64,000 nt of DNA, taken from NCBI RefSeq assembly GCF_008795955.1, contig NZ_VMHN01000002.1:854735-918734 (forward strand). Reading direction: 5' to 3'. Below are positions 57,275-63,873 of the stretch, piece after piece. Source of the stretch: Marinobacter denitrificans. Its GTDB lineage: Bacteria > Pseudomonadota > Gammaproteobacteria > Pseudomonadales > Oleiphilaceae. Under the pieces are notes generated by a model that saw only the letters and a program-made list of their open reading frames with translations, was not told the DNA's origin and did no database searches. Made by a program: the position numbers and the translations under genes. Each line of letters starts with the position of its first letter. Position 1 is the first letter of the stretch.

Positions 57275-57643
57275 ATGAAATCGATCGCTCTTTTTTTGCT
57301 GGTTACTCCTGCCGTTGCACTAGCAGAGCCGGAGGTGGAGTTTCACCTGTGTTCGTCTTATGTGCAGGAGTCAGCCGTAGGGGAACAAACGGATCGGGGC
57401 TGGCCGGTTTTCATCAAGTTAACGGAGCTTGGTGCCACAAGCATCGAGAAATTTACGGAAACAAACGGCAGTGAAATGAGCCGCATTGTTGTCGGTGGTC
57501 GCGAGTTCTTGAGGGCGACAATATGGGCGCCAACACATGGTGGAAACTTACGGGGAATATTCAGTTCCCGGGAAGTTGCTACGGCATGGCAGCGAACTTT
57601 GGCGGGCAAATTACCGGCTGCTCCGTGCGGTGCGAAGAACTGA
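57275..57643 (+). CDS. cassette 4: exported protein resembling a lone SecDF P1 head
   Basis: A 122-residue protein with a signal peptide (MKSIALFLLVTPAVALA). The mature part contains VFIKLTELGATSIEKFTETN, RIVVGGREFLRATIWAPTHG and IFSSREVATAWQRTLAGKLP. The order 'ELGA..KF..T', 'VVGGR', 'G.F...EA..LA..L.AG.LP' follows the P1 head subdomain of SecD. Here it is a stand-alone periplasmic module in a cassette. Homology is judged by eye; function unknown. Confidence 0.65.
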   Translation: MKSIALFLLVTPAVALAEPEVEFHLCSSYVQESAVGEQTDRGWPVFIKLTELGATSIEKFTETNGSEMSRIVVGGREFLRATIWAPTHGGNLRGIFSSREVATAWQRTLAGKLPAAPCGAKN

Positions 57644-57649
57644 GAAAAT

Positions 57650-57734
57650 GCCTAACCATGCCAGTCACGGCGACGTCTACTACATTGCGGCTTCGCCTCC
57701 ATTTCGTAGCCGCGCGTGCTGAGCGGCGTTACAA
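57650..57734 (+). repeat. attC4
   Basis: 85-base attC from GCCTAAC to GTTACAA, nearly the same as attC8 over CAGTCACGGCGACG, TTGCGGCTTCGCCTCCA and GCGCGTGCTGAGCGGCGTTAC. Confidence 0.9.
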
Positions 57735-57755
57735 AGCAAGGGAGAGTGCGCGGTA

Positions 57756-58082
57756 ATGATCGCCAGGGAATGGAAATGCCGAGTGCCTGAAACCCACAGT
57801 GAAGGGTTCACGGGCTATCTTTACGAAACCGGCATTAAGGATTCGTCTGCAACACCGGGCTTTCTCGGTGCTCAGATTTTCCGCCGTTCTCTGACTGCCA
57901 AAATTGAACTCACCCTCATCACGTACTGGGACAACCTGGAGTCGATCAAGGCGTTTGCTGGCAACGATATTTCTAAGGCGCGTTTGTACCCGGAAGATGA
58001 GGTTTATCAGCTTGAGCCTGACCTTTCGGTGCAGCACTATGAAGTCATCGAACATCAGTTTTGGGCAGAGCAGCGGAGGTAA
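57756..58082 (+). CDS. cassette 5: antibiotic biosynthesis monooxygenase-like protein
   Basis: A 108-residue protein. EWKCRVPETHSEGFTGYLYE, TPGFLGAQIFRRSL and ELTLITYWDNLESIKAFAG are the pattern of the ABM/dimeric ferredoxin-like barrel family, ending in the usual HYEVIEHQF. Such proteins act as small oxygenases or dimeric binding proteins; no substrate can be assigned. A GGGAGAG stretch precedes the ATG. Confidence 0.75.
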   Translation: MIAREWKCRVPETHSEGFTGYLYETGIKDSSATPGFLGAQIFRRSLTAKIELTLITYWDNLESIKAFAGNDISKARLYPEDEVYQLEPDLSVQHYEVIEHQFWAEQRR

Positions 58083-58097
58083 ACGGGTGCACTTGCT

Positions 58098-58202
58098 TTG
58101 TAACCAGTCATTCAAGTTCGTTCCCGGCCTGACGGCCGTCCACCGGACGCCCTTTTCTCCGCTGCGCTCCAAAAAGGTCGCCGCTTAACATTGGCGTTAT
58201 GT
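58098..58202 (+). repeat. attC5
   Basis: 105-base attC from TTGTAAC to GTTATGT. The complement with the cassette 5 start extends over 12 bases (TTACAAAGCAAG / CTTGCTTTGTAA). Confidence 0.9.
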
Positions 58203-58219
58203 TTACTGAGATTTAGAAA

Positions 58220-58801
58220 ATGGACTTTGGTATTGCATCAAAACTTGTTTTTGGCGTTATTTCCTCGCTCGGTACTATGGCTCTCATTTTTTACAACATG
58301 GGCCAAGCTAGAAAGGTGAAAGCTGAGCTCCTCGAAAAATTCGAGGAAGCAATCAATAGGGAGAGCAAACACTCCACTACCGAGCTTTTCAGGCTAATAC
58401 ATGGTCTTAGAATGAACTACAGCGATGTGGTAGAACTAGTAAAACATGATGGCTGTTCGAAAATAATCTACGCACTCAAGAAAACCCCTGGGATTGTTTC
58501 CTTTAAGAATGGTGAGTTTCAGTACACCGGCGTAGGCCGGAATAAATTGTTCCGCTATATCGACCGTTGGTTTACGCGTTTCTCCATTTTCCTTTTCGGC
58601 GGTTTGCTGCTTGTGTCTTTAGCTGTGATGGGAATGAGCGAAGGGGCCTCTTCCGTAGCAGGATTTTTATTCATGATCTTTAGTTCGGTAGTGCTTGCCG
58701 TTCAGTTACGCCAGCGTGCCTATGATCAAATGATTGAGTCTTTGGTATCCCCAGAACATAACAATCAAATGCAGCCGACTCCCGACGCAGTGGCTGATTA
58801 G
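58220..58801 (+). CDS. cassette 6: membrane protein with an attC-encoded tail
   Basis: A 193-residue protein with an N-terminal span (about 8-28, LVFGVISSLGTMALIFY), a cytoplasmic helical region (KVKAELLEKFEEAINRES) with KTPGIVSFKNGEFQYTGVG, and two C-terminal spans (FSIFLFGGLLLVSLAVMG, SVAGFLFMIFSSVVLAVQL). The last 15 codons, NNQMQPTPDAVAD, lie inside attC6. It has no recognised family; architecture and context allow a membrane effector or sensor (inference). Confidence 0.7.
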   Translation: MDFGIASKLVFGVISSLGTMALIFYNMGQARKVKAELLEKFEEAINRESKHSTTELFRLIHGLRMNYSDVVELVKHDGCSKIIYALKKTPGIVSFKNGEFQYTGVGRNKLFRYIDRWFTRFSIFLFGGLLLVSLAVMGMSEGASSVAGFLFMIFSSVVLAVQLRQRAYDQMIESLVSPEHNNQMQPTPDAVAD

Positions 58802-58811
58802 TGCGTTATAT
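58756..58811 (+). repeat. attC6, overlapping a coding end
   Basis: 56-base attC from ACATAAC to GTTATAT, overlapping the last 46 bases of the cassette 6 gene. The left box is the complement of GTTATGT at the cassette 6 start. Confidence 0.85.
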
Positions 58812-58842
58812 TCCCCTCAACATCAAGCGAAAGTAGTGTCTT

Positions 58843-60045
58843 ATGTCAGGGTCAGAAGAAAAACACGAAGCAAAATCATTCATTACTCTGGAGCTGGATA
58901 CAGGACCACGTGAATTCCAATCGTTGGAAGAATTAAAAGAGTGGGCAGATCAAGAGCGCTCTTTCTTCGCATGGATGGAAGCTGGTGCAAAAAAAGACAG
59001 CAATTCGGCCCACGCGTGGAATGTAACGAACCAATGGCTCGGATTCATCGATCAATTTATCCAGCAGTTCCGTCAAAACCAAAACAACGAACAGCAACGA
59101 CAGAATGTATCTCGTAATTTCCAAAAGCAGCTGAGTCAGCATCTCCAAAAAGGACACTTGCTCTCATCAACTAACCCAGACGCTATCTTTGCGAAGAACC
59201 TTTCCGGAGAAGAAGATGAAGTAATCGCTTGTTATGCAGCTTCGAATCTTCTAGAAATTAACGTGAATCAGAGTCACCCGAATGCTTTAAAAGGTGCGTT
59301 TTACGCCTTTCAGTACCGTCAGGGTGTCACCGCAACTGTTGAAGCCCAGGTCGAGGCACTCAACACCCTGAGCTCGGAGTGGAACGTTAGGTTTAAAGAT
59401 CAGCATCTTGAGTTGCGGGCGCAGAATGAGCAACTAATCCAAGAAATTTCTGAGCTGCGGTCACAGTTTTCGGAACTAAAAGGCGAAATTGAAGCCCAGA
59501 AGGACGAGCAAGCATCTAAATTTAAGACGATAGTTGATGAGTCCGAAAAAACTCTTTCCGACATCGCACATACGTATGATGAGAAGCTGGCGCTTCAGGC
59601 CTCTGTTCAGTATTGGACGGATAAACGAAAATTGCACTCGCGAGTAATGTGGGGCGTTGGCGCTGCCACGCTTTTGTTAGCGGCCCTTACTGGAGGTGGA
59701 TTTGTTCTAGCCGCACACAAGCTGTTGCAAGTGACGCTGGCCGATGTCCAGTTGTGGCGGTTGGGCGTGATGCTCGCCATATCAACATTTGGAATCTGGG
59801 TAACACGATTATCAGCGAAGATATTCATTTCAAACCTTCATCTTCGCACAGATGCCGATGAGCGAGTGACGATGATACAAACTTATTTAGCGCTTTTAAG
59901 AGAGGGGTCCGGTCCAATGGATGGGGAAAGACAGTTAATTCTTCAAACTCTATTCCGGCCAAGCAATACGGGCTTTATAAAGGACGACGGCCCTAGTTCG
60001 TTTCACGATGTGATCAACAACGCATTTTCCAGAAAGAATATATAA
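58843..60045 (+). CDS. cassette 7: coiled-coil membrane protein (DUF6161-like)
   Basis: A 400-residue protein, the largest cassette product. Soluble N-terminal region (FITLELDTGPREFQSLEELK, Gln/Asn-rich around 75-105), a predicted coiled coil at about 185-250 (QLIQEISELRSQFSELKGEI), two spans (about 268-291 and 303-321, GVGAATLLLAALTGGGFVLA), then a cytoplasmic C-terminal domain (TDADERVTMIQTYLALLREG, ILQTLFRPSNTGF). It resembles the uncharacterised DUF6161 family. The stop codon lies inside attC7. A defence role is possible but only inferred from architecture. Confidence 0.75.
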   Translation: MSGSEEKHEAKSFITLELDTGPREFQSLEELKEWADQERSFFAWMEAGAKKDSNSAHAWNVTNQWLGFIDQFIQQFRQNQNNEQQRQNVSRNFQKQLSQHLQKGHLLSSTNPDAIFAKNLSGEEDEVIACYAASNLLEINVNQSHPNALKGAFYAFQYRQGVTATVEAQVEALNTLSSEWNVRFKDQHLELRAQNEQLIQEISELRSQFSELKGEIEAQKDEQASKFKTIVDESEKTLSDIAHTYDEKLALQASVQYWTDKRKLHSRVMWGVGAATLLLAALTGGGFVLAAHKLLQVTLADVQLWRLGVMLAISTFGIWVTRLSAKIFISNLHLRTDADERVTMIQTYLALLREGSGPMDGERQLILQTLFRPSNTGFIKDDGPSSFHDVINNAFSRKNI

Positions 60046-60111
60046 CCAGTAGCTGTTGTCGGACGCACCTGCGCTGGCGCTCCGGTGCGCCGCAAAGCCA
60101 GGGCGTTATGA
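60040..60111 (+). repeat. attC7
   Basis: 72-base attC from ATATAAC to GTTATGA, nearly identical to attC9 (GCTGTTGTCGGACGCACCT... and CTCCGGTGCGCCGCAAAGCC). It contains the stop codon of the preceding gene. Confidence 0.9.
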
Positions 60112-60117
60112 GGTCGC

Positions 60118-60372
60118 GTGAGAATCGAAATGGCAGCAAGTGCTGGCGAGCTTTACGAGACAATGAAGGTTCGGGTTGGGATGCAAAACGAGGGCATCAC
60201 CAGTCCGCGTGCATCAGTCAAAGCTGCGACCCAAGAGTTGGTCGAAAAGCTGTCGAGAATTGATTCACATGAAAAAATTGAGGTCAGGTTTAACGAAGCC
60301 TCAGTCGCAAAGTACGTTCGCATATTGACCGGAGAAGTTCTTGCGGAGATTCCAAGAGAGCGAAAATCATAA
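60118..60372 (+). CDS. cassette 8: small hypothetical protein
   Basis: An 84-residue soluble protein starting GTG at 60118, with an ATG at 60130 (MAASAGELYETMKVRVG) as alternative. It is charged and mostly helical by eye (VKAATQELVEKLSRIDSHEK). No family recognised. It ends in attC8, its stop overlapping the TCATAAC box. Confidence 0.55.
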   Translation: MRIEMAASAGELYETMKVRVGMQNEGITSPRASVKAATQELVEKLSRIDSHEKIEVRFNEASVAKYVRILTGEVLAEIPRERKS

Positions 60373-60451
60373 CCAGGCCAGTCACGGCGACGCCTTTTTC
60401 GTTGCGGCTTCGCCTCCACTACAAAGGCGCGCGTGCTGAGCGGCGTTACGT
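60367..60451 (+). repeat. attC8
   Basis: 85-base attC from TCATAAC to GTTACGT, a close copy of attC4. The left box complements the cassette 8 start GTTATGA. Confidence 0.9.
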
Positions 60452-60490
60452 TTTGGGCATGCTCTGAAATTTATACAAAAAAGGTGAGTT

Positions 60491-61276
60491 TTGGCTGAGC
60501 TAAAGGTTAAATTTCGTTACCAAAATGGTACGGCCGACACCGGTCGGTTGGGCTTATACAATGCTTCTGTTGCGCTGACAGGGGTGGCTAGAGCAACTTC
60601 TATTGTTACCCATGCGTATCTGAACGGTGAGGTCAGGTCGCATGGGGATGCCGCACATGGTGCGGAGTTCTATATCAACACCCCGAAAAGAGGCAGCTTC
60701 ACTTATGAGGCTATTATTTGGGTCGCAGGGGCTGTGTCAGGGGGTGTTTTCTATGATTTTGTTAAATATTCCTTCAATGAAGCAGTTGGTAAAATCTCGC
60801 AACCTGATGATATGTACTCCCAATTAGCTAAGCGTATTGAACCGACGATAGATGAATTGCCCGCTATTCTTGAATCGCCCCTATCGGATATGCATCGACC
60901 TATTCGGAAAGAGCCGGTAATGATTATGGATGTAACTCGTCCACGTGGAGAAAAGCTTGCGACGTTTGATTCAGAAACAGCTCTATACTTGCTTCCACAA
61001 ACAATACCCGCGCCCCACCAGATCGTTGGAAATGTAACTAAGTACAACAATATAACTGGCTGGGGTCGGTTTTTTGACAGAATCGAAGGCAGGACGATTT
61101 CTTTTAACATCAGCCTAAAAAGTCCTGAGTCTCAGCGAGAACTGATCACGTGGTCACAGCATGAAAATAACCGCGGCAATGAAGGACTTCTGTATTTGAG
61201 TGCGGACGCAGTTGTCACCCCAACGGACGTAATTAAAAGGTACATAGTTAAAGAGGTGAGCAAGTCGCCAATTTAA
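60491..61276 (+). CDS. cassette 9: hypothetical protein with one hydrophobic segment
   Basis: A 261-residue protein starting at TTG behind AAGGTGAG. The N-terminal half is beta-like (ELKVKFRYQNGTADTGRLGL, AHGAEFYINTPKRGSFTYEA) and leads into a hydrophobic segment IIWVAGAVSGGVFYDFVKY (about residues 75-95). The C-terminal half (about 150-245) contains TALYLLPQTIPAPHQIVGNV. Proteins with this start occur in other genomes, but I know no function. Confidence 0.65.
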   Translation: MAELKVKFRYQNGTADTGRLGLYNASVALTGVARATSIVTHAYLNGEVRSHGDAAHGAEFYINTPKRGSFTYEAIIWVAGAVSGGVFYDFVKYSFNEAVGKISQPDDMYSQLAKRIEPTIDELPAILESPLSDMHRPIRKEPVMIMDVTRPRGEKLATFDSETALYLLPQTIPAPHQIVGNVTKYNNITGWGRFFDRIEGRTISFNISLKSPESQRELITWSQHENNRGNEGLLYLSADAVVTPTDVIKRYIVKEVSKSPI

Positions 61277-61277
61277 A

Positions 61278-61349
61278 ACGTAACAAATGGCTGTTGTCGG
61301 ACGCACCTACGCTCGCGCTCCGGTGCGCCGCAAAGCCAAGGCGTTATAT
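61278..61349 (+). repeat. attC9
   Basis: 72-base attC from ACGTAAC to GTTATAT, a near copy of attC7. The left box complements GTTACGT at the cassette 9 start. Confidence 0.9.
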
Positions 61350-61370
61350 GGGGTCACCTAAGGGGAAATT

Positions 61371-61652
61371 ATGAACTTTGATAAGTATGACCGGAACGTA
61401 TCGCTTCTCTGCCCTACGTGTGGGTCAACACAATTCGAGTATGACGAGACCCTTGAAAACGATTATGCAAAGTTACGCTGCGTTTCCTGTGATCGCGAAA
61501 TGACCAAGAAAGAGCTCATTCATGAAAATTCAGAGAATATAGATGAGCACATGGGAGAAATAGGTAAGCAGGCCGTGGACGACGTAGCAAAAGAAATGAG
61601 GAAATCCCTGAAGAAAGCATTCGGTGGCAATAAAAACATAAAGTTTAAGTAG
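61371..61652 (+). CDS. cassette 10 first gene: zinc-ribbon protein (ECs_2282-like)
   Basis: A 93-residue protein with a four-cysteine zinc ribbon, LLCPTCGST at about 12-20 and LRCVSCDRE at about 35-43, then a helical tail ending in a basic segment (RKSLKKAFGGNKNIKFK). It resembles the ECs_2282 group of putative zinc-binding proteins. It is only 5 bases from the next gene with no attC between, so the two move together as one cassette. Confidence 0.7.
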   Translation: MNFDKYDRNVSLLCPTCGSTQFEYDETLENDYAKLRCVSCDREMTKKELIHENSENIDEHMGEIGKQAVDDVAKEMRKSLKKAFGGNKNIKFK

Positions 61653-61657
61653 GGCGT

Positions 61658-62125
61658 ATGGAAATATCTCTTGGTGACGTAATTGCGGCGGTAGCGCTTC
61701 TATTCTCAGGTTATGCAACCTGGCGTTCGCGAGGTCTACGACAAAAAGAAGAAGAGTTGATCGAAATTCAGCACAAGCTGAACGCACTAATGCTTGATAA
61801 AGAAGAAAGAGAAGCCCGGAGCGCAAACGCGGCAGAACTCGGGGCAAATTTCATCACCCTTGGTAGTAAAAAGCACCGTCTCAAGGTTTTCAACAAAGGT
61901 AAAGCTACGGCCCATCAGGTTAACCTCGAATTTCCGGAAGGTAACGACAGCATTATGGATGCTGATCTTCAGGAAAAGTTTCCAATGGAGTCAATGGAAC
62001 CGGGTCAGTCCGTGGAGTTAATTGCATCATTCAGCATGCAAACCAAGCGCAAGCAGGCAATAAAGCTGCATTGGAAAAACGCTGAAGGTGAGTCGTTTGA
62101 AAAGGTCACCCATGCGACTCTTTAG
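61658..62125 (+). CDS. cassette 10 second gene: membrane-anchored beta-domain protein
   Basis: A 155-residue protein with an N-terminal membrane anchor (LGDVIAAVALLFSGYATW), a short coiled segment (RQKEEELIEIQHKLNALM) and a C-terminal Ig-like beta domain (HRLKVFNKGKATAHQVNLEF, MEPGQSVELIASFSM). It pairs with the zinc-ribbon gene upstream, and the pairing suggests a joint function. No activity can be named. Confidence 0.65.
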   Translation: MEISLGDVIAAVALLFSGYATWRSRGLRQKEEELIEIQHKLNALMLDKEEREARSANAAELGANFITLGSKKHRLKVFNKGKATAHQVNLEFPEGNDSIMDADLQEKFPMESMEPGQSVELIASFSMQTKRKQAIKLHWKNAEGESFEKVTHATL

Positions 62126-62128
62126 CAC

Positions 62129-62206
62129 ATATAACCAGCCGCTGTTGTCGGACAATTTTTACACCGCTTCGCGGTTCCAAAATTGCCGCAAAGCTTCGCG
62201 TTAATA
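62129..62206 (+). repeat. attC10
   Basis: 78-base attC from ATATAAC to GTTAATA. It shares GCTGTTGTCGGAC with attC7 and attC9 but has a different apical part. Confidence 0.88.
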
Positions 62207-62221
62207 GTAAAAGGTTAATTA

Positions 62222-62938
62222 ATGGAATCGAATCGTTGGTGGGAGTTCTATTTCATCCGGTACTTCATCGGGTCAGTACTCGGTGCATTAGTGGTCATGG
62301 CTCTGGCATTTCATCCTGAATCCCGATTAAGCCCTGTTATTGCGAGCCTTTTTGATTTTAGTGGTTCTGATGTGCTAAAGCTCAAAAGCGACCATTTTTG
62401 GGTTATTTTGAGCTTTGGCATTGCTTTCTGTTATTTGGCGAGCGCGCCAATACTCGTCATGCATGCTCTTCGTGCAAATATTGATTTCCAAGGTGGAATA
62501 TCAACAAGCATCAAGGTCTGGGCGTATAGAATTTTGGTGATTTCGATCGCTTTAGCGTTGCTTTATTTTTGGTCTGGACAAGATCTCACCAAACTTCCAT
62601 TTGCCCTAGTGTATGCATTTATAGTGGCACTTCAGCTTAGCCTAGTGATCCCAGCAGTTTTCAATAGATTTAGACTTGTTTTTGATTTCTACAAAAGGCT
62701 AACTAGAAATCGTGCCAAAGATTCTGCGGATAGAGAGCAATACATTGAGTCTTACAAGCATTTGCGCGAGCATGGCAATGCTTTTCTTATTTTGTTTTGT
62801 GAATTGGTTTTAGGCTGTGCTTTGTTTTTCTCAAGTAGTTTGTCTGAAGCACTGCTTATAGTAATGATTTGGTTGATTCCAACTATGCCAATTTGGTTCT
62901 TGGGTACATCCTTAGAATCAGAGGTCGGCAATGTTTAA
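62222..62938 (+). CDS. cassette 11: polytopic membrane protein
   Basis: A 238-residue protein with about six spans (RYFIGSVLGALVVMALAF, FWVILSFGIAFCYLASAPIL, LVISIALALLYFW, LPFALVYAFIVALQLSLVIP, FLILFCELVLGCALFF and ALLIVMIWLIPTMPIWF). A charged cytoplasmic loop (KRLTRNRAKDSADREQYIES) lies between spans 4 and 5. The gene is clearly AT-richer than the core genes, a sign of separate origin. No family recognised; distant similarity to small membrane proteins of defence islands is a guess. Confidence 0.7.
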   Translation: MESNRWWEFYFIRYFIGSVLGALVVMALAFHPESRLSPVIASLFDFSGSDVLKLKSDHFWVILSFGIAFCYLASAPILVMHALRANIDFQGGISTSIKVWAYRILVISIALALLYFWSGQDLTKLPFALVYAFIVALQLSLVIPAVFNRFRLVFDFYKRLTRNRAKDSADREQYIESYKHLREHGNAFLILFCELVLGCALFFSSSLSEALLIVMIWLIPTMPIWFLGTSLESEVGNV

Positions 62939-62996
62939 ACCCAATTAATCTTTTTTGATTCGTCGGGCTCTGCAGGCAGCCTTAGTTTGGTGCCTT

Positions 62997-63058
62997 TATT
63001 AACAAACCGCGTAAGTCGGACGCCCTTCTCAGGGCGCCGCTTCGCATTGGCGTTAGGC
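62997..63058 (+). repeat. attC11
   Basis: 62-base attC from TATTAAC to GTTAGGC, complementary to the cassette 11 start GTTAATA. Arms CGGACGCCC / GGGCGCCGC. Confidence 0.9.
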
Positions 63059-63146
63059 GACACAAGGTGAGTGCCTCGCGACTTGGGCTTGGGCCTTTGG
63101 AGCCAGACAACGCGCGGCTCGTCAAAAATCTAGAACGGAGGACCCA

Positions 63147-63704
63147 ATGGGACTCTTGACCTTCAGCATCAACGTCACCCTGGACGGCTGCGTCGACCAC
63201 GAGGAAGGAATCGCTGACGACGAGACACACGCCTTCTTCACACGCCTCATGGACGAGAGCGGGGCCATGCTATGGGGCCGGGTCACCTACGAGATGATGG
63301 AGGGCTACTGGCCAGCGGTCGCCCGTGGCGACGCGGAGGCACCGCCAGCGATGCGCGAGTGGGCGGTCAAGCTGGAGGCCAAACCGAAGTACGTGGCTTC
63401 CTCGACGCGAAAGAACTTCCGGTGGGCCAACAGCCATCCTATCTCCAGCGACCTGCGCACGGCCGTACAGAAGCTCAAAGACGCGACCCCGAACGGCGTG
63501 CTCCTCGCCAGCGGCAAGCTTGCGACCGAACTGGACCGGCTGGATCTGATCGACGAGTACCAGTTACTTGTCCACCCCAGGATCGCCGGCCACGGTCCGA
63601 CTCTGTACGAGAGCGGGCTGCCCAGCACGCGACGGCTCGAGTTGATCTCGGTGAAGCCGCTCCGCAATGGCGCGGTTGCCATGCACTACCGACGCGCGCG
63701 CTGA
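63147..63704 (+). CDS. cassette 12: RibD C-terminal/dihydrofolate reductase-like protein
   Basis: A 185-residue protein of the RibD_C family: LTFSINVTLDGCVDHEEG, MLWGRVTYEMMEGYWPA, NGVLLASGKLATELDRLDLI and DEYQLLVHPRIAGHGPTLYE. Members bind NADPH and reduce pteridine-like or unknown substrates. A GGAGG ribosome site stands 5 bases before the ATG. The gene is markedly GC-richer than the other cassettes, and about 90 bases of leader precede it, suggesting an actinobacterial or similar donor (inference). Confidence 0.85.
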   Translation: MGLLTFSINVTLDGCVDHEEGIADDETHAFFTRLMDESGAMLWGRVTYEMMEGYWPAVARGDAEAPPAMREWAVKLEAKPKYVASSTRKNFRWANSHPISSDLRTAVQKLKDATPNGVLLASGKLATELDRLDLIDEYQLLVHPRIAGHGPTLYESGLPSTRRLELISVKPLRNGAVAMHYRRAR

Positions 63705-63722
63705 CTGGGAGATTGTCGTGTC

Positions 63723-63786
63723 GCCTAACAAACTCAAGCAAACGGCCGAGTTACCCACCTACAGCAAACATCTTCTATAGTTAAAC
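63723..63786 (+). repeat. attC12, degenerate or truncated
   Basis: GCCTAAC at 63723 is the exact complement of the cassette 12 start, but no good internal arm follows. GTTAAAC at 63780 could close a 64-base site. The array end seems eroded, close to the IS3 element. The bases 63787-63873 hold nothing I recognise. Confidence 0.45.
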
Positions 63787-63873
63787 CAGTCCCGCACAGG
63801 CCATTTTCACAATGGCTGTCGATTTATAAGCGCGCTGTCCGACAAGGGAGTACCACACCCCGATTTGAACAGG

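Larger units (their letters stand above)
56024..63786 (+). mobile_element. integron gene cassette array without integrase (CALIN), 12 cassettes
   Basis: Twelve consecutive cassettes lie in one orientation, each with one promoterless gene (one has two) and a 3' attC site. Boundaries are fixed because the GTTRRRY start of each cassette is the exact reverse complement of the RYYYAAC box at its own 3' end: for example GTTACAA/TTGTAAC (1 and 5), GTTAAAT/ATTTAAC (2), GTTATGA/TCATAAC (8), GTTACGT/ACGTAAC (9) and GTTAATA/TATTAAC (11). Cassette joints fall after 56024, 56457, 56772, 57258, 57728, 58196, 58805, 60105, 60445, 61343, 62200 and 63052. No intI gene is on either strand of the window. Base composition and codon use differ between cassettes and from the core genes. 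Confidence 0.93.

Noticed and set aside
56363..63058. Regularly spaced repeats as a CRISPR array
   Set aside because: Repeats are 56-105 bases, not identical, each separated by a coding gene, and carry integron core boxes; no cas genes.
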